64,000 nt of DNA from Planotetraspora sp. A-T 1434 (GCF_025420585.1 NZ_JAOEGB010000001.1:1-64000); one strand, 5' to 3'; positions 1 through 16,249 are shown, numbered from the stretch's first letter. Numbers and translations: made by a program. Notes: generated by a model from the letters alone, not told the origin.

Positions 1-55
1 AGAGCTCGGAATCGACCTGTCCCGGCGCGAGCCGAGCAGTGTCGAAGAGGTCTGA
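1..55 (+). CDS. rpoB: RNA polymerase beta subunit, C-terminal fragment (partial)
   Basis: Only the last 17 codons and the TGA stop (53-55) are in the window, reading ELGIDLSRREPSSVEEV. A short acidic tail directly ahead of rpoC is what actinobacterial RpoB looks like, and rpoB-rpoC is an almost universal gene pair. The assignment therefore rests on position and the tail alone. The gap to rpoC is 23 nt, so the two are almost certainly co-transcribed. Confidence 0.85.
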   Translation, partial: ELGIDLSRREPSSVEEV

Positions 56-78
56 TCTAGAAGCTGAGGGGATCAAAA

Positions 79-3954
<3,876 letters not shown>

Positions 3955-3985
3955 GTCGCCAGGCAGAAGTCCTAGCAGTACAGGG

Positions 3986-4020
3986 AAACGCCCGGAGTGG
4001 TCCGCCACTCCGGGCGTTTT
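3986..4020 (+). terminator. Intrinsic terminator of rpoBC
   Basis: A perfect 15-bp stem (3986-4000 with 4005-4019) closes a TCCG tetraloop and ends in TTTT. It lies 31 nt after the rpoC stop and separates the rpoBC unit from the str operon. The first copy of the 52-bp repeat array starts immediately after it. Confidence 0.93.
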
Positions 4021-4022
4021 CG

Positions 4023-4188
4023 CATGATCACGGTGGGTGTCTGCACAGGTCACGACGTGGGCCGGGAATCTGTGCATGATCACGGTGGGTGTCTGCGCAG
4101 GTCACGACGTGGGCCGGGAATCTGTACATGATCACGGTGGAGGTCGGCGCAGCTCAAGCCGGGCACGCGGGAACCTGTGCATGATCAC
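4023..4188. repeat. GTGCATGATCAC repeat array A (four cores)
   Basis: The core CATGATCAC occurs at 4023, 4075, 4127 and 4180, a spacing of 52, 52 and 53 bp. The first two units are nearly identical over 52 bp. The third has diverged in the middle but keeps the ends, with GGGAAYCTGTG in front of the next core. No open reading frame or hairpin terminator explains it. Related arrays occur at 42848-42951 and 51609-51723, always between genes. Function unknown. Confidence 0.9.
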
Positions 4189-4312
4189 GACGAGGAAATG
4201 GCCGGAAGAGTCGGCGGGTGCGGGTACACTTGCCGGGAGCCCAATAGCGGTCTGCGTAGAAGCGGGTCGTGGGGACCATGGCACGGATCACGACGACCCA
4301 GCGGCAGCCGTT

Positions 4313-4341
4313 TTGACGTGTTGCAAAGGGCTGGGTAGTCT
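4313..4341 (+). promoter_or_regulatory. Promoter of the str operon (rpsL-rpsG-fusA-tuf)
   Basis: TTGACG at 4313-4318 and TAGTCT at 4336-4341 are separated by 17 bp, a close match to the housekeeping sigma-A/HrdB consensus. Transcription would begin near 4348, leaving a 5' leader of about 280 nt. The same -10 hexamer recurs in the promoter candidate before rplM. Confidence 0.75.
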
Positions 4342-4628
4342 TTTCCTTCGTGCCCATGGGTTCATGGGCTCGCATGCGTGCGCTCAGGGGCCGTTTCCTC
4401 AGGTGGAAGCGGTAGGAGCGCCGCGTGACCCCTCCAGATCGGCCGGATCTGCACGGGTATGGCGCGACGAGTGCGCGACACGCCCGACCGCGTGGGTCGA
4501 AGGAGACAGACAACCAGCAGGTCATGACACCGGCAGTACCTGCGAAAGCACGACCTGGAAGAGAAAGCCGCAAGGCGATCTCGACCAGGAACCTACGTAT
4601 CACCGGCTAGGCACGAAACGGAGACGCG
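4342..4628 (+). other. 5' leader of the str operon
   Basis: No conserved gene is visible in this stretch. It contains a small hairpin CCCATG-GGTT-CATGGG at 4353-4368. The last 20 nt carry the rpsL ribosome-binding site (GGAG before the GTG). The length suggests post-transcriptional control, but no known leader motif was recognised. Confidence 0.4.
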
Positions 4629-5003
4629 GTGCCCACCATTCAGCAGTTGGTCCGCAAGGGCCGGCAGGACAAGGTCAGCAAGACCAAGACTCCTGCCCTC
4701 AAGGGGAGCCCGCAGCGGCGCGGCGTTTGCACCCGCGTTTACACCACGACCCCCAAGAAGCCCAACTCGGCGCTGCGCAAGGTCGCGCGTGTTCGGCTCA
4801 CCAACGGCATCGAGGTCACGGCTTACATCCCGGGTGTTGGTCACAACCTTCAGGAGCACTCCATCGTGCTCGTGCGTGGCGGTCGTGTGAAGGACCTGCC
4901 GGGTGTTCGCTACAAGATCATCCGCGGCTCGCTGGACACCCAGGGTGTCCGCAACCGCAAGCAGGCCCGCAGCCGCTACGGCGCGAAGAAGGAGAAGAGC
5001 TGA
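4629..5003 (+). CDS. rpsL: 30S ribosomal protein S12 (uS12)
   Basis: Decoding-centre protein of the small subunit, 124 aa, full length for the family. The [10 protein letters not shown] loop carries K43, and K88 sits in VKDLPGVRY. These are the two positions at which streptomycin-resistance changes are known, and both are the sensitive residues here. Translation starts at GTG with the N-terminus [11 protein letters not shown]. It is the first gene of the str operon and ends one base before the rpsG ATG. Confidence 0.99.
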   Translation: MPTIQQLVRKGRQDKVSKTKTPALKGSPQRRGVCTRVYTTTPKKPNSALRKVARVRLTNGIEVTAYIPGVGHNLQEHSIVLVRGGRVKDLPGVRYKIIRGSLDTQGVRNRKQARSRYGAKKEKS

Positions 5004-5004
5004 C

Positions 5005-5475
5005 ATGCCGCGCAAGGGTTCCCCTGGCCGCCGCCAGCTGGTCGCTGACCCGGTGCACAACTCGCCGCTGGTCACCGCGCTGATCAACAAGGTTCTCCTG
5101 GACGGCAAGCGCTCGATCGCCCAGTCGATCGTGTACGGCGCCCTCGAGGGCTGCCGCGAGAAGACGGGCAACGACCCGGTCGTCACCCTGAAGCGCGCGC
5201 TCGACAACGTCAAGCCCACCCTGGAGGTGCGCAGCCGCCGCGTCGGTGGCGCGACCTACCAGGTGCCGGTCGAGGTGCGTGCCGCGCGCAGCACCACGCT
5301 GGCCCTGCGCTGGCTCGTCCAGTACTCCCGGGCGCGCCGCGAGAAGACCATGACCGAGCGGCTCATGAACGAGCTCCTCGACGCGAGCAACGGCCTCGGC
5401 GCCAGCGTCAAGCGGCGCGAGGACACGCACAAGATGGCCGAGTCCAACAAGGCCTTCGCCCACTACCGCTGGTAG
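5005..5475 (+). CDS. rpsG: 30S ribosomal protein S7 (uS7)
   Basis: 156 aa, the standard S7 length, starting [12 protein letters not shown]7 nucleates assembly of the 30S head domain by binding the 3' domain of 16S rRNA. The ATG lies one base after the rpsL stop, so translation is probably coupled. The family ending KAFAHYRW is intact. The 34-nt gap to fusA holds only that gene's ribosome-binding site. Confidence 0.99.
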   Translation: MPRKGSPGRRQLVADPVHNSPLVTALINKVLLDGKRSIAQSIVYGALEGCREKTGNDPVVTLKRALDNVKPTLEVRSRRVGGATYQVPVEVRAARSTTLALRWLVQYSRARREKTMTERLMNELLDASNGLGASVKRREDTHKMAESNKAFAHYRW

Positions 5476-5509
5476 TCGGCACCGACGACGAGTTAAGGAC
5501 GCGAGAGAA

Positions 5510-7609
<2,100 letters not shown>

Positions 7610-7660
7610 GACTTCCGCGGCGGACCTGTTCCGCCGAAGAAATCGTGTTCCTCTGCGTAT

Positions 7661-7686
7661 GGTGGGGCGCTCTCGAGTGCCCCGCC
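7661..7686 (+). terminator. Hairpin between fusA and tuf
   Basis: A 12-bp stem with two G-U pairs (7661-7672 with 7675-7686) lies in the 134-nt fusA-tuf gap. There is no strong U-tract. It could partly terminate or mark a processing site, allowing EF-Tu to be expressed independently of EF-G. Confidence 0.5.
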
Positions 7687-7743
7687 GTACGGAGCCTGAG
7701 TTAGAAGACGCAAGTCAAGTCAGAATCTCAAGGAGACAGACCA

Positions 7744-8937
<1,194 letters not shown>

Positions 8938-8949
8938 CACCACCGCGGA

Positions 8950-8982
8950 GTGGCGGTCGGGCCGGTACGGTCTGACCGCCAC
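8950..8982 (+). terminator. Hairpin directly downstream of tuf
   Basis: A 9-bp perfect stem, GTGGCGGTC (8950-8958) with GACCGCCAC (8974-8982), closes a 15-nt loop 12 nt after the tuf stop. It lacks a U-run, so a terminator role is only likely, not shown. Confidence 0.5.
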
Positions 8983-9026
8983 GCCACGAAGGGATCGGAG
9001 ACGATCCCGCCCCACGGACGACAAGA

Positions 9027-9082
9027 CCGTGATCTCGCAGCCGTTTCGGCAGGGTGTGTCCGAAACGACTGCCAGATCACGG
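9027..9082 (+). promoter_or_regulatory. Long hairpin in the rpsJ (S10 operon) leader
   Basis: Two 23-nt arms (9027-9049 and 9060-9082) pair with only two mismatches around a 10-nt loop. The structure ends 98 nt before the rpsJ ATG and has no trailing U-run. Either it terminates tuf transcription or it is a leader element of the S10 operon. In E. coli, r-protein L4 controls this operon through its leader, but no sequence similarity is claimed. Confidence 0.6.
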
Positions 9083-9180
9083 AACCGGACACCGTCCGGC
9101 ACGTCGGTCGCGTGGAACGACCAGCGGCAACAGGCCGCGTGAAGCTTTATAGGACGACAGCGAAGGACACCGAGGCCATT

Positions 9181-9489
9181 ATGGCGGGACAGAAGATCCG
9201 CATCCGGCTCAAGGCGTATGACCACGAGGTCATCGACAGCTCGGCCAAGAAGATCGTCGAGACGGTGACGCGGACCGGCGCCAAGGTCGCTGGCCCGGTG
9301 CCGCTGCCGACCGAGAAGAACGTGTACTGCGTGATCCGGTCGCCGCACAAGTACAAGGACAGCCGCGAGCACTTCGAGATGCGTACGCACAAGCGGCTGA
9401 TTGACATCATCGACCCGACGCCGAAGACCGTCGACTCGCTCATGCGGCTCGACCTCCCTGCCGGCGTCGACATTTCGATCAAGCTCTGA
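9181..9489 (+). CDS. rpsJ: 30S ribosomal protein S10 (uS10)
   Basis: 102 aa, beginning [19 protein letters not shown], the standard actinobacterial S10 start. S10 is a 30S head protein and also the NusE transcription antitermination factor. It is the first gene of the S10 operon. An in-frame extension upstream to 8950 exists but has no homology and overlaps the leader hairpins, so the ATG at 9181 is chosen. Confidence 0.98.
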   Translation: MAGQKIRIRLKAYDHEVIDSSAKKIVETVTRTGAKVAGPVPLPTEKNVYCVIRSPHKYKDSREHFEMRTHKRLIDIIDPTPKTVDSLMRLDLPAGVDISIKL

Positions 9490-9503
9490 GGGAACGCACT
9501 GAC

Positions 9504-10157
9504 ATGGCTAAGCAGATCAAGGGCGTCCTGGGCAAGAAGCTCGGCATGACCCAGGTCTTCGACGAGGCGAACCGGCTGGTTCCGGTGACGGTCGTCGAGG
9601 CCGGTCCGTGCGTGGTGACCCGGGTCCGCACTCCGGAGAAGGACGGCTACTCCGCCGTCCAGATCGGTTACGGGCAGGTGGACCCGCGCAAGGTCAACAA
9701 GCCGCTCGGCGACTACCTGCGCAAGCACGACATCACGCCGCGCCGTTACTTCGTCGAGGTCCGTACGGACGACGCCTCCGAGTACACCCTCGGCCAGGAG
9801 GTCACCGCGGACACCTTCGAGGCCGGGCAGTACATCGACGTCACCGGCAAGAGCAAGGGCAAGGGCTTCGCGGGTGTCATGAAGCGCCACAACTTCCGTG
9901 GTCTGAGCGCTTCGCACGGTACCCAGCGCAAGCACCGCTCGCCCGGTTCCATCGGCGGCTGCGCCACCCCGGGCCGCGTCTTCAAGGGCCTGCGCATGGC
10001 CGGCCGGATGGGCAACGTCCGCACCACCATCCAGAGCCTCAAGGTTCACGCCGTGGACGCCGACAAGGGCCTCATCCTCATCAAGGGTGCGATCCCCGGC
10101 GCCAACGGCAGCCTGGTCCTCATCCGCACCGCTGCCAAGAAGGGGGCTGCCAAGTGA
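9504..10157 (+). CDS. rplC: 50S ribosomal protein L3 (uL3)
   Basis: 217 aa, starting [21 protein letters not shown]3 sits near the peptidyl-transferase centre and initiates 50S assembly. The conserved loop with [15 protein letters not shown] (central third) is intact. It lies 14 nt after rpsJ. Its stop overlaps the rplD GTG start in a GTGA arrangement, which suggests coupled translation. Confidence 0.99.
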   Translation: MAKQIKGVLGKKLGMTQVFDEANRLVPVTVVEAGPCVVTRVRTPEKDGYSAVQIGYGQVDPRKVNKPLGDYLRKHDITPRRYFVEVRTDDASEYTLGQEVTADTFEAGQYIDVTGKSKGKGFAGVMKRHNFRGLSASHGTQRKHRSPGSIGGCATPGRVFKGLRMAGRMGNVRTTIQSLKVHAVDADKGLILIKGAIPGANGSLVLIRTAAKKGAAK

Positions 10158-10804
10158 GCACCACCATTGACGTCCTCGACGCCAGCGGCGCCAAGACGGG
10201 GACCGTCGACCTGCCGGAGGACGTCTTCGGCGCCAAGGTCAACGTCCCGCTGATCCACCAGGTCGTCGTCGCGCAGCTCGCCGCTCGCCGGCAGGGCACC
10301 CACTCGACGAAGACCCGCGGTGACGTCCGCGGCGGTGGCAAGAAGCCGTACCGCCAGAAGGGCACCGGCCGCGCCCGTCAGGGCTCGACCCGCGCCCCGC
10401 AATTCGCCGGCGGTGGCACCGTCCACGGCCCGCAGCCGCGCTCGTACGAGCAGCGGACGCCCAAGAAGATGAAGGCGGCCGCCCTTCGCGGAGCCCTCTC
10501 CGACCGGGCCGGCGGCGGTCGCGTCCACGTGGTGAGCAGCCTGGTGACCGGTGACACGCCGAAGACCAAGGCCGCCCTGGAGGCGCTCCGCAAGATCACG
10601 CAGGCTCGTAGCGTCCTTGTCGTGGTCGACGAGACCGACGAGCGGACCTGGCTGAGCCTGCGCAACGCACCCGAGGTCCACCTTCTGGACGCGGGCCAGC
10701 TGAACACCTATGACGTGCTGTGCTACGACGACGTGGTCTTCACTCAGGAGGCCTACGACCAGGTCGTGGCGCGGCTGGCGAAGAGCGGGAAGGAAGAGGC
10801 CTGA
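10154..10804 (+). CDS. rplD: 50S ribosomal protein L4 (uL4)
   Basis: 216 aa. The GTG start at 10154 overlaps the rplC stop by 4 nt and gives [12 protein letters not shown]. The basic, glycine-rich loop that reaches into the exit tunnel (around [16 protein letters not shown]) is present. L4 is the autoregulator of the S10 operon in E. coli, which makes the large hairpin before rpsJ worth noting. Its TGA overlaps the rplW ATG by one base. Confidence 0.98.
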   Translation: MSTTIDVLDASGAKTGTVDLPEDVFGAKVNVPLIHQVVVAQLAARRQGTHSTKTRGDVRGGGKKPYRQKGTGRARQGSTRAPQFAGGGTVHGPQPRSYEQRTPKKMKAAALRGALSDRAGGGRVHVVSSLVTGDTPKTKAALEALRKITQARSVLVVVDETDERTWLSLRNAPEVHLLDAGQLNTYDVLCYDDVVFTQEAYDQVVARLAKSGKEEA

Positions 10805-11106
10805 TGCAGAAGATCGCCGACCCGCGCGACATCATCCTCAAGCCGATCGTCTCCGAGAAGAGCTACGGCCTGATCGATGAGCACAACAAGTACACGTTCC
10901 TGGTGCGCCAGGGTGCCAACAAGACGCAGGTGAAGATCGCTGTTGAGCAGATCTTCGGCGTCAAGGTCACCAGCGTGAACACGATCAACCGCCAGGGCAA
11001 GCGGAAGCGGACCCGGCACGGCTACGGCCAGCGCCCCGACACCAAGCGCGCGATTGTGAGCCTGGTGGAGGGCGACCGGATCGACATCTTCGGTCAGATC
11101 GGCTGA
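10804..11106 (+). CDS. rplW: 50S ribosomal protein L23 (uL23)
   Basis: 100 aa, [22 protein letters not shown]23 lies at the tunnel exit and is the docking site for trigger factor and SRP. The ATG shares its A with the rplD stop. A 130-nt gap with two GC-rich hairpins follows before rplB, an interruption of the otherwise tight operon. Confidence 0.98.
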   Translation: MQKIADPRDIILKPIVSEKSYGLIDEHNKYTFLVRQGANKTQVKIAVEQIFGVKVTSVNTINRQGKRKRTRHGYGQRPDTKRAIVSLVEGDRIDIFGQIG

Positions 11107-11121
11107 GCGTCCGCCGCACAG

Positions 11122-11205
11122 GGAGATGGCGCCCGGCCGATCAGGTGGGGCGCCACGACCCCAGTAGTTAGCACCGGGGGGACCGCCGTGAGGCGGACCC
11201 CGACC
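11122..11205 (+). other. GC-rich hairpins between rplW and rplB
   Basis: Two stems are readable. TGGCGCCC pairs with GGGCGCCA around 11128-11153, and GGGG-CCGCC pairs with GGCGG-CCCC around 11177-11202 with one internal mismatch. Neither has a U-run. They may act as processing or stability elements in the S10 transcript. Confidence 0.4.
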
Positions 11206-11236
11206 GGTATGAACCGACGAAGGATGAACGAAAAAG

Positions 11237-12073
11237 ATGGGCATCCGTAAGTACAAGCCGACGACCCCGGGTCGCCGCGGCGCGAGCGTCTCGGACTTCG
11301 CCGAGATCACGCGCAGCACGCCCGAGAAGTCGCTGCTTGCTCCCCTGCACAGCAAGGGCGGCCGTAACGTCCATGGCCGGGTCACCGCCCGGCACCAGGG
11401 AGGCGGGCACAAGCGCGCCTACCGGATCATCGACTTCCGCCGCCACGACAAGGACGGGATCCCGGCCAAGGTCGCTCACATCGAGTACGACCCGAACCGG
11501 ACCTCCCGCATCGCGCTGCTGCACTACGCCGACGGCGAGAAGCGCTACATCCTCGCGCCCGCCGGCCTCAAGCAGGGGGACCGCGTCGAGAACGGCCCCG
11601 GCGCCGACATCAAGCCGGGCAACTGCCTGCCGCTGCGCAACATCCCGACCGGTACCTTCATCCACGCGGTGGAGCTCCGTCCGGGCGGTGGCGCCAAGCT
11701 CGGCCGCAGCGCCGGTGCGCAGATCCAGTTGCTCGCCAAGGAGGGCACCTACGCCACGCTGCGTATGCCGTCCGGAGAAATGCGCCAGGTCGACGTGCGC
11801 TGCCGGGCCTCTGTGGGCCAGGTGGGCAACGCCGAGCAGGCCAACATCAACATCGGTAAGGCCGGCCGTAACCGTTGGAAGGGCAAGCGCCCCACGGTCC
11901 GCGGTGTCGCCATGAACCCGGTCGACCACCCGCACGGTGGTGGTGAGGGCAAGACCTCCGGCGGTCGTCACCCGGTGAACCCCAAGGGCAAGCCCGAGGG
12001 CCGCACCAGGCAGGCGAACAAGCCCAGCGACCGGCTGATCATCCGTCGTCGGAGCAAGAGGAAGAAGCGGTAG
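11237..12073 (+). CDS. rplB: 50S ribosomal protein L2 (uL2)
   Basis: 278 aa, [22 protein letters not shown]2 is needed for subunit association and peptidyl transfer. The conserved C-terminal segment [16 protein letters not shown], with the histidine studied in E. coli L2, is intact. It starts at ATG after a purine-rich site and is followed 11 nt later by rpsS. Confidence 0.99.
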   Translation: MGIRKYKPTTPGRRGASVSDFAEITRSTPEKSLLAPLHSKGGRNVHGRVTARHQGGGHKRAYRIIDFRRHDKDGIPAKVAHIEYDPNRTSRIALLHYADGEKRYILAPAGLKQGDRVENGPGADIKPGNCLPLRNIPTGTFIHAVELRPGGGAKLGRSAGAQIQLLAKEGTYATLRMPSGEMRQVDVRCRASVGQVGNAEQANINIGKAGRNRWKGKRPTVRGVAMNPVDHPHGGGEGKTSGGRHPVNPKGKPEGRTRQANKPSDRLIIRRRSKRKKR

Positions 12074-12084
12074 GAGCAGCCGAC

Positions 12085-12363
12085 ATGCCACGTAGCCTTA
12101 AGAAGGGCCCCTTCGTGGACGACCACCTTCAGAAGAAGGTGGACGCACAGAACGAGAAGGGCACCAAGAACGTCATCAAGACGTGGTCACGGCGCTCCAT
12201 GATCGTGCCCGACATGCTGGGTCACACGATCGCCGTGCACGACGGCCGCAAGCACGTCCCGGTGTTCGTCACCGAGTCGATGATCGGTCACAAGCTCGGA
12301 GAGTTCGCCCCCACGCGGACGTTCCGCAGCCACGTCAAGGAAGACCGCCGCAGCCGGCGGTAA
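12085..12363 (+). CDS. rpsS: 30S ribosomal protein S19 (uS19)
   Basis: 92 aa, [19 protein letters not shown]. It is a 30S head protein that contacts S13 and bridges to the 50S subunit. The length and the conserved [13 protein letters not shown] segment are standard. The 32-nt gap to rplV carries an AGAGGAGA ribosome-binding site. Confidence 0.98.
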   Translation: MPRSLKKGPFVDDHLQKKVDAQNEKGTKNVIKTWSRRSMIVPDMLGHTIAVHDGRKHVPVFVTESMIGHKLGEFAPTRTFRSHVKEDRRSRR

Positions 12364-12395
12364 GCGCCTTCAGAAAAGCATCAGAGGAGACAGCG

Positions 12396-12749
12396 ATGGA
12401 AGCCAGGGCACAGGCGCGGTTCGCGCGCCACACGCCCCGGAAGGCCCGCCGTGTGGTGGACCTCATTCGCGGGCTGCCCGCTTCGGAGGCGCAGGCCGTG
12501 CTGCAGTTCGCTCCCCAGGCGGCGAGCGAGACCGTATACAAGGTGCTCTCCAGCGCGATCGCGAACGCGGAGCACAACTTCAAGCTCGACCGGGACACGC
12601 TCGTCGTGAGCCGCGCGTGGGTTGACGAGGGACCGACGCTCAAGCGGTTCCGCCCGCGCGCCCAGGGTCGTGCCTATCGGATCAACAAGCGGACGAGCCA
12701 CATCACTGTGATCGTGGAGTCCCGCGAGCCGAAGGGAAGGACCCGCTAG
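12396..12749 (+). CDS. rplV: 50S ribosomal protein L22 (uL22)
   Basis: 117 aa, [27 protein letters not shown]22 lines the exit tunnel with a long beta-hairpin near the macrolide site. The ATG at 12396 has AGAGGAGACAG in front of it; an upstream in-frame extension runs through the rpsS coding region and is not supported. The TAG stop overlaps the rpsC GTG by one base. Confidence 0.98.
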   Translation: MEARAQARFARHTPRKARRVVDLIRGLPASEAQAVLQFAPQAASETVYKVLSSAIANAEHNFKLDRDTLVVSRAWVDEGPTLKRFRPRAQGRAYRINKRTSHITVIVESREPKGRTR

Positions 12750-13609
12750 TGGGCCAGAAGGTTAACCCGCACGGGTTCCGCCTCGGCATCACGACCGACT
12801 TCAAGAGCCGGTGGTACGCCGACAAGCTGTACAAGTCGTACGTCGCCGAGGACGTGGCGATCCGTCGCATGCTGCAGAAGGGCATGGAGCGGGCGGGCAT
12901 CTCCAAGGTCGAGATCGAGCGCACGACCGACCGCGTCCAGGTCGACATCCACACGGCCCGTCCGGGCATCGTGATCGGCCGCCGCGGCGCCGAGGCCGAC
13001 CGCATCCGCGGCGACCTGGAGAAGCTGACCAAGAAGCAGGTCCAGCTGAACATCCTCGAGGTGAAGAACCCCGAGATCGACGCGCAGCTCGTCGCGCAGG
13101 GCGTGGCCGAGCAGCTCTCCAGCCGCGTCTCGTTCCGCCGGGCCATGCGCAAGGCCATGCAGTCCGCCATGAAGAGCGGCGCCAAGGGCATCCGTGTCCA
13201 GTGCTCCGGTCGTCTCGGCGGTGCCGAGATGTCCCGCTCGGAGTTCTACCGCGAGGGCCGCGTGCCCCTGCACACGCTCCGCGCGGACATCGACTACGGC
13301 TTCTACGAGGCCCGCACCACCTTCGGCCGCATCGGCGTGAAGGTGTGGATCTACAAGGGCGAGGCCCCGACCAGCCGCGCCGAGCGCGAGGCCGCCGCGG
13401 CCGGCGCCCGTGCGGGCCAGCGTCGTGAGCGCGACGACCGCCGTGGCGGCGGCGCCGGCGGCGACCGTCCGCGTCGTGGTGGCGGCGGCGACCGTCCCCG
13501 TCGTGGCGGGGCGGCCGGCCGTACGGACCGCGCACCCAGAACCGAGGCCGCCTCCCAGGCTGCCCCCGAGACCGGCCCGGCGGAGCAGCCGGGTGCTGAA
13601 GGGAGCTGA
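12749..13609 (+). CDS. rpsC: 30S ribosomal protein S3 (uS3)
   Basis: 286 aa. The first about 215 residues are the conserved S3 core, including a KH domain with the GRRG loop in [17 protein letters not shown]. The remaining about 70 residues are an actinobacterial extension: two GGDRPRRGG-type RG repeats and then an Ala/Glu/Pro-rich tail. S3 forms part of the mRNA entry channel, and the RG tail could add RNA contacts (inference). The GTG start overlaps the rplV stop. Confidence 0.98.
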   Translation: MGQKVNPHGFRLGITTDFKSRWYADKLYKSYVAEDVAIRRMLQKGMERAGISKVEIERTTDRVQVDIHTARPGIVIGRRGAEADRIRGDLEKLTKKQVQLNILEVKNPEIDAQLVAQGVAEQLSSRVSFRRAMRKAMQSAMKSGAKGIRVQCSGRLGGAEMSRSEFYREGRVPLHTLRADIDYGFYEARTTFGRIGVKVWIYKGEAPTSRAEREAAAAGARAGQRRERDDRRGGGAGGDRPRRGGGGDRPRRGGAAGRTDRAPRTEAASQAAPETGPAEQPGAEGS

Positions 13610-13611
13610 CC

Positions 13612-14031
13612 ATGCTGATCCCTCGCAGGGTCAAGCACCGTAAGCAGCACCGGCCCGACCGCAGCGGAGCCGCCAAGGGCGGCACCAGGGTCGTCTTCGG
13701 CGAGTTCGGCATCCAGGCGCTTGAGCACTCCTACGTGACCAACCGCCAGATCGAGGCCGCGCGTATCGCCATGACCCGGCACATCCGCCGTGGCGGCAAG
13801 GTGTGGATCAACATCTACCCGGACCGTCCCCTCACCAAGAAGCCGGCCGAGACCCGCATGGGTTCCGGTAAGGGTTCTCCGGAGTGGTGGATCGCCAATG
13901 TCAAGCCCGGCCGCGTCATGTTCGAGCTGTCCGGTGTCGCCGAGCCCGTGGCCCGCGAGGCCATGCGGCGTGCGATGCACAAGCTGCCCATGAAGTGCCG
14001 GTTCGTTAAGCGTGAAGTGGGTGAGGCGTGA
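13612..14031 (+). CDS. rplP: 50S ribosomal protein L16 (uL16)
   Basis: 139 aa, [16 protein letters not shown]16 helps position tRNA in the A site and is part of the avilamycin/evernimicin site. The conserved [13 protein letters not shown] region is intact. It begins 2 nt after rpsC and its stop overlaps the rpmC start. Confidence 0.98.
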   Translation: MLIPRRVKHRKQHRPDRSGAAKGGTRVVFGEFGIQALEHSYVTNRQIEAARIAMTRHIRRGGKVWINIYPDRPLTKKPAETRMGSGKGSPEWWIANVKPGRVMFELSGVAEPVAREAMRRAMHKLPMKCRFVKREVGEA

Positions 14032-14267
14032 TGGCTAAGGGCCTGACCGCCGGTGAGCTGCGTGTGGAGGACCAGGACGTCCTGGTCCAGAAGCTGAAGG
14101 AAGCCAAGGAGGAGCTGTTCAACCTCCGCTTCCAGGCGGCGACCGGTCAGTTGGAGAGCCACGGGCGGCTGCGCGCCGTCCGCCGCGAGATCGCCCGTAT
14201 CTACACCGTGATGCGCGAGCGGGAGCTCGGCATCGTCACGGTCGAGAAGGAGTCGAGCGATGGCTGA
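14031..14267 (+). CDS. rpmC: 50S ribosomal protein L29 (uL29)
   Basis: 78 aa from the ATG at 14031 ([14 protein letters not shown]). A GTG three bases earlier would add one Met. L29 flanks the tunnel exit beside L23. The gene overlaps rplP at its start by one base and rpsQ at its end by 8 nt. Confidence 0.96.
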   Translation: MAKGLTAGELRVEDQDVLVQKLKEAKEELFNLRFQAATGQLESHGRLRAVRREIARIYTVMRERELGIVTVEKESSDG

Positions 14268-14553
14268 AGCAACTGAGACAACCGAGGCAACCGAGAAGCA
14301 GGCGCGGAACTACCGCAAGACCCGCGAGGGTCTGGTCGTCAGCGACAAGATGGACAAGACCGTCGTCGTCGCCGTCGAGGACCGCGTCAAGCACCCGCTG
14401 TACGGCAAGGTCATCCGCCGTACGACGAAGTACAAGGCCCACGACGAGCAGAACTCGTGCGGCGTCGGCGACCGCGTCCTCCTGATGGAGACCCGGCCGC
14501 TGTCCGCCAGCAAGCGCTGGCGGGTCGTCGAGATCCTCGAGAAGGCCAAGTAA
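14260..14553 (+). CDS. rpsQ: 30S ribosomal protein S17 (uS17)
   Basis: 97 aa. The first about 14 residues are an acidic Thr/Glu extension, and the conserved S17 fold begins at [23 protein letters not shown]17 is a primary 16S rRNA-binding protein. It overlaps rpmC by 8 nt. A GAGA-capped hairpin stands 17 nt after the stop. Confidence 0.97.
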   Translation: MAEATETTEATEKQARNYRKTREGLVVSDKMDKTVVVAVEDRVKHPLYGKVIRRTTKYKAHDEQNSCGVGDRVLLMETRPLSASKRWRVVEILEKAK

Positions 14554-14570
14554 CACAAGACGCGCCTCGT

Positions 14571-14592
14571 GGGGGGTGGGAGACCACCCCCC
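14571..14592 (+). promoter_or_regulatory. GAGA-tetraloop hairpin between rpsQ and rplN
   Basis: A perfect 9-bp stem (14571-14579 with 14584-14592) is capped by GAGA, a GNRA-type tetraloop. It sits at the S10/spc boundary in a 187-nt gap. No U-run follows. It may be a transcript 3' end, an attenuator or a processing site. No convincing promoter hexamers were recognised in the rest of the gap. Confidence 0.6.
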
Positions 14593-14740
14593 ATGACGGT
14601 GTCCAAGGGGCTGGGCCGCTCAGAGGCCCGGTCCGCCCGCGGCGGCGGTCGGTACGGCTGTCGCCGAGGGAAAAAGACCACATCAGGTTCCGCCAGGCTC
14701 ACCACGAAGGTGAGAACCGGCGCGACACACAGGAGTAGAC

Positions 14741-15109
14741 GTGATCCAGCAGGAGTCGCGGCTCAAGGTCGCCGACAACACGGGTGCCAAGGAGATTCTC
14801 TGCATCCGCGTGCTCGGCGGCTCGGGTCGGCGCTACGCGGGAATCGGCGACATCATCGTTGCGACGGTGAAGGACGCCATTCCCGGCGGCGGCGTGAAAA
14901 AAGGCGACGTTGTCAAGGCTGTCGTGGTGCGCACCGTCAAGGAGCGCCGCCGCCCCGACGGCTCCTACATCCGCTTCGACGAGAACGCCGCGGTCATCAT
15001 CAAGGACAGTGGTGACCCCCGGGGCACGCGTATCTTCGGCCCGGTCGGCCGCGAGCTGCGCGACAAGAAGTTCATGCGCATCATCTCGCTCGCGCCGGAG
15101 GTGTTGTAA
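14741..15109 (+). CDS. rplN: 50S ribosomal protein L14 (uL14)
   Basis: 122 aa, [21 protein letters not shown], the family start, from GTG at 14741 after AGGAGTAGAC. L14 lies at the subunit interface. It is the first gene of the spc part of the cluster, and its TAA overlaps the rplX ATG by one base. Confidence 0.98.
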   Translation: MIQQESRLKVADNTGAKEILCIRVLGGSGRRYAGIGDIIVATVKDAIPGGGVKKGDVVKAVVVRTVKERRRPDGSYIRFDENAAVIIKDSGDPRGTRIFGPVGRELRDKKFMRIISLAPEVL

Positions 15110-15420
15110 TGCCGAAGCTGCATGTGAAGAAGGGTGACCTGGTCCAGGTCATCGCCGGCAAGGACAAGGGTGCCAAGGGCAGGATCATCGCCGCCTTCCC
15201 GCGCGAGGACCGCGTGGTGGTCGAGGGCGTGAACCTGATCAAGAAGCACTCCAAGGTGACCCACCAGGGTCCGCGCGGCGCCAAGGAAGGCGGCGTGCAG
15301 ACCATGGAGGCCCCCATCCACGTGAGCAACGTCAAGAAGCTCAAGGATGACGAGAAGCCCGAGAACAAGCCCGCGAAGAAGGCCGAGAAGAAGGCCGACG
15401 AGACGGGTGAGGACAGCTGA
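15109..15420 (+). CDS. rplX: 50S ribosomal protein L24 (uL24)
   Basis: 103 aa with an N-terminal KOW motif ([19 protein letters not shown]) and a Lys/Glu-rich tail of about 25 residues. L24 starts 50S assembly. Its ATG overlaps the rplN stop and its TGA overlaps the rplE ATG, so rplN-rplX-rplE form a coupled run. Confidence 0.98.
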   Translation: MPKLHVKKGDLVQVIAGKDKGAKGRIIAAFPREDRVVVEGVNLIKKHSKVTHQGPRGAKEGGVQTMEAPIHVSNVKKLKDDEKPENKPAKKAEKKADETGEDS

Positions 15421-15995
15421 TGACCGCCACCACTGAGACCACTGAGCGGACCATTCCGCGCCTCAAGCAGCGTTACCGCGAGGAGATCATCGCGAAGCTG
15501 CGCGAGGAGTTCGGCATCGAGAACATCATGCTGGTGCCCACGGTCACCAAGATCAAGGTGAACATGGGCGTCGGCGAGGCCGCCCGCGACTCGAAGCTGA
15601 TCGAGGGCGCCGTCCGCGACCTCACCGCGATCACCGGTCAGAAGCCGGCCGTCGCCCGCGCCCGCAAGTCCATCGCGCAGTTCAAGCTCCGCGAGGGCAT
15701 GCCGATCGGCGCCCACGTGACGCTGCGCGGCGACCGGATGTGGGAGTTCCTCGACCGGCTGCTGTCACTCGCGCTTCCGCGTATCCGTGACTTCCGGGGC
15801 CTGTCGCCGAAGCAGTTCGACGGCAACGGCAACTACACCTTCGGGCTCACCGAGCAGGTCATGTTCCACGAGGTCGACCAGGACCGGGTGGACCGGCAGC
15901 GGGGCATGGACATCACGGTCGTGACCACCGCGAAGAACGACGAGCAGGGCCGGGCGCTGCTGAAGCTCCTCGGATTCCCCTTCAAGGAGGCCTGA
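15420..15995 (+). CDS. rplE: 50S ribosomal protein L5 (uL5)
   Basis: 191 aa. A short Thr-rich lead precedes the conserved [23 protein letters not shown]5 binds 5S rRNA and forms the B1b bridge. The ATG overlaps the rplX stop; rpsN follows after two bases. Confidence 0.98.
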   Translation: MTATTETTERTIPRLKQRYREEIIAKLREEFGIENIMLVPTVTKIKVNMGVGEAARDSKLIEGAVRDLTAITGQKPAVARARKSIAQFKLREGMPIGAHVTLRGDRMWEFLDRLLSLALPRIRDFRGLSPKQFDGNGNYTFGLTEQVMFHEVDQDRVDRQRGMDITVVTTAKNDEQGRALLKLLGFPFKEA

Positions 15996-15997
15996 TC

Positions 15998-16183
15998 ATG
16001 GCGAAGACGTCGCTGAAGGTCAAGGCAGCGCGCAAGCAGAAGTTCGAGGTCAGGGCGTACACTCGGTGTTCGCGCTGCGGTCGTCCCCGCGCTGTCTACC
16101 GCAAGTTCGGCCTGTGCCGCATCTGCTTCCGCGAGATGGCGCACCGGGGCGAGCTGCCCGGCATCGCCAAGTCGAGCTGGTAA
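15998..16183 (+). CDS. rpsN: 30S ribosomal protein S14, zinc-binding type (uS14)
   Basis: 61 aa, the short type Z form. Four zinc ligands are visible at C24, C27, C40 and C43 (CSRCG and CRICF). Many actinobacteria also carry a longer, cysteine-free paralogue under zinc control elsewhere, which cannot be judged here. The gap to rpsH is 147 nt and holds a tight hairpin. Confidence 0.98.
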   Translation: MAKTSLKVKAARKQKFEVRAYTRCSRCGRPRAVYRKFGLCRICFREMAHRGELPGIAKSSW

Positions 16184-16229
16184 CCCTCCCGGGTAACCGG
16201 CCGCACAACACCAGAAGTCATATCAATCC

Positions 16230-16249
16230 GGGCGCTGTCACCAGCGCCC
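16230..16249 (+). promoter_or_regulatory. Hairpin between rpsN and rpsH
   Basis: A perfect 8-bp stem, GGGCGCTG with CAGCGCCC, closes a TCAC tetraloop, 82 nt before the rpsH start. In E. coli, S8 controls the spc operon by binding an mRNA site near this position, but this hairpin does not visibly copy that site. Confidence 0.45.

Noticed and set aside
4023-4188. CRISPR array.
   Set aside because: Spacers are similar to each other rather than unique, the constant core is short and not a clear palindromic repeat, and no cas genes are near.
4189-4628. Open frames covering the rpsL leader, including a 348-codon frame running into rpsL.
   Set aside because: They include the repeat array and overlap rpsL out of frame; the promoter at 4313-4341 lies inside them.
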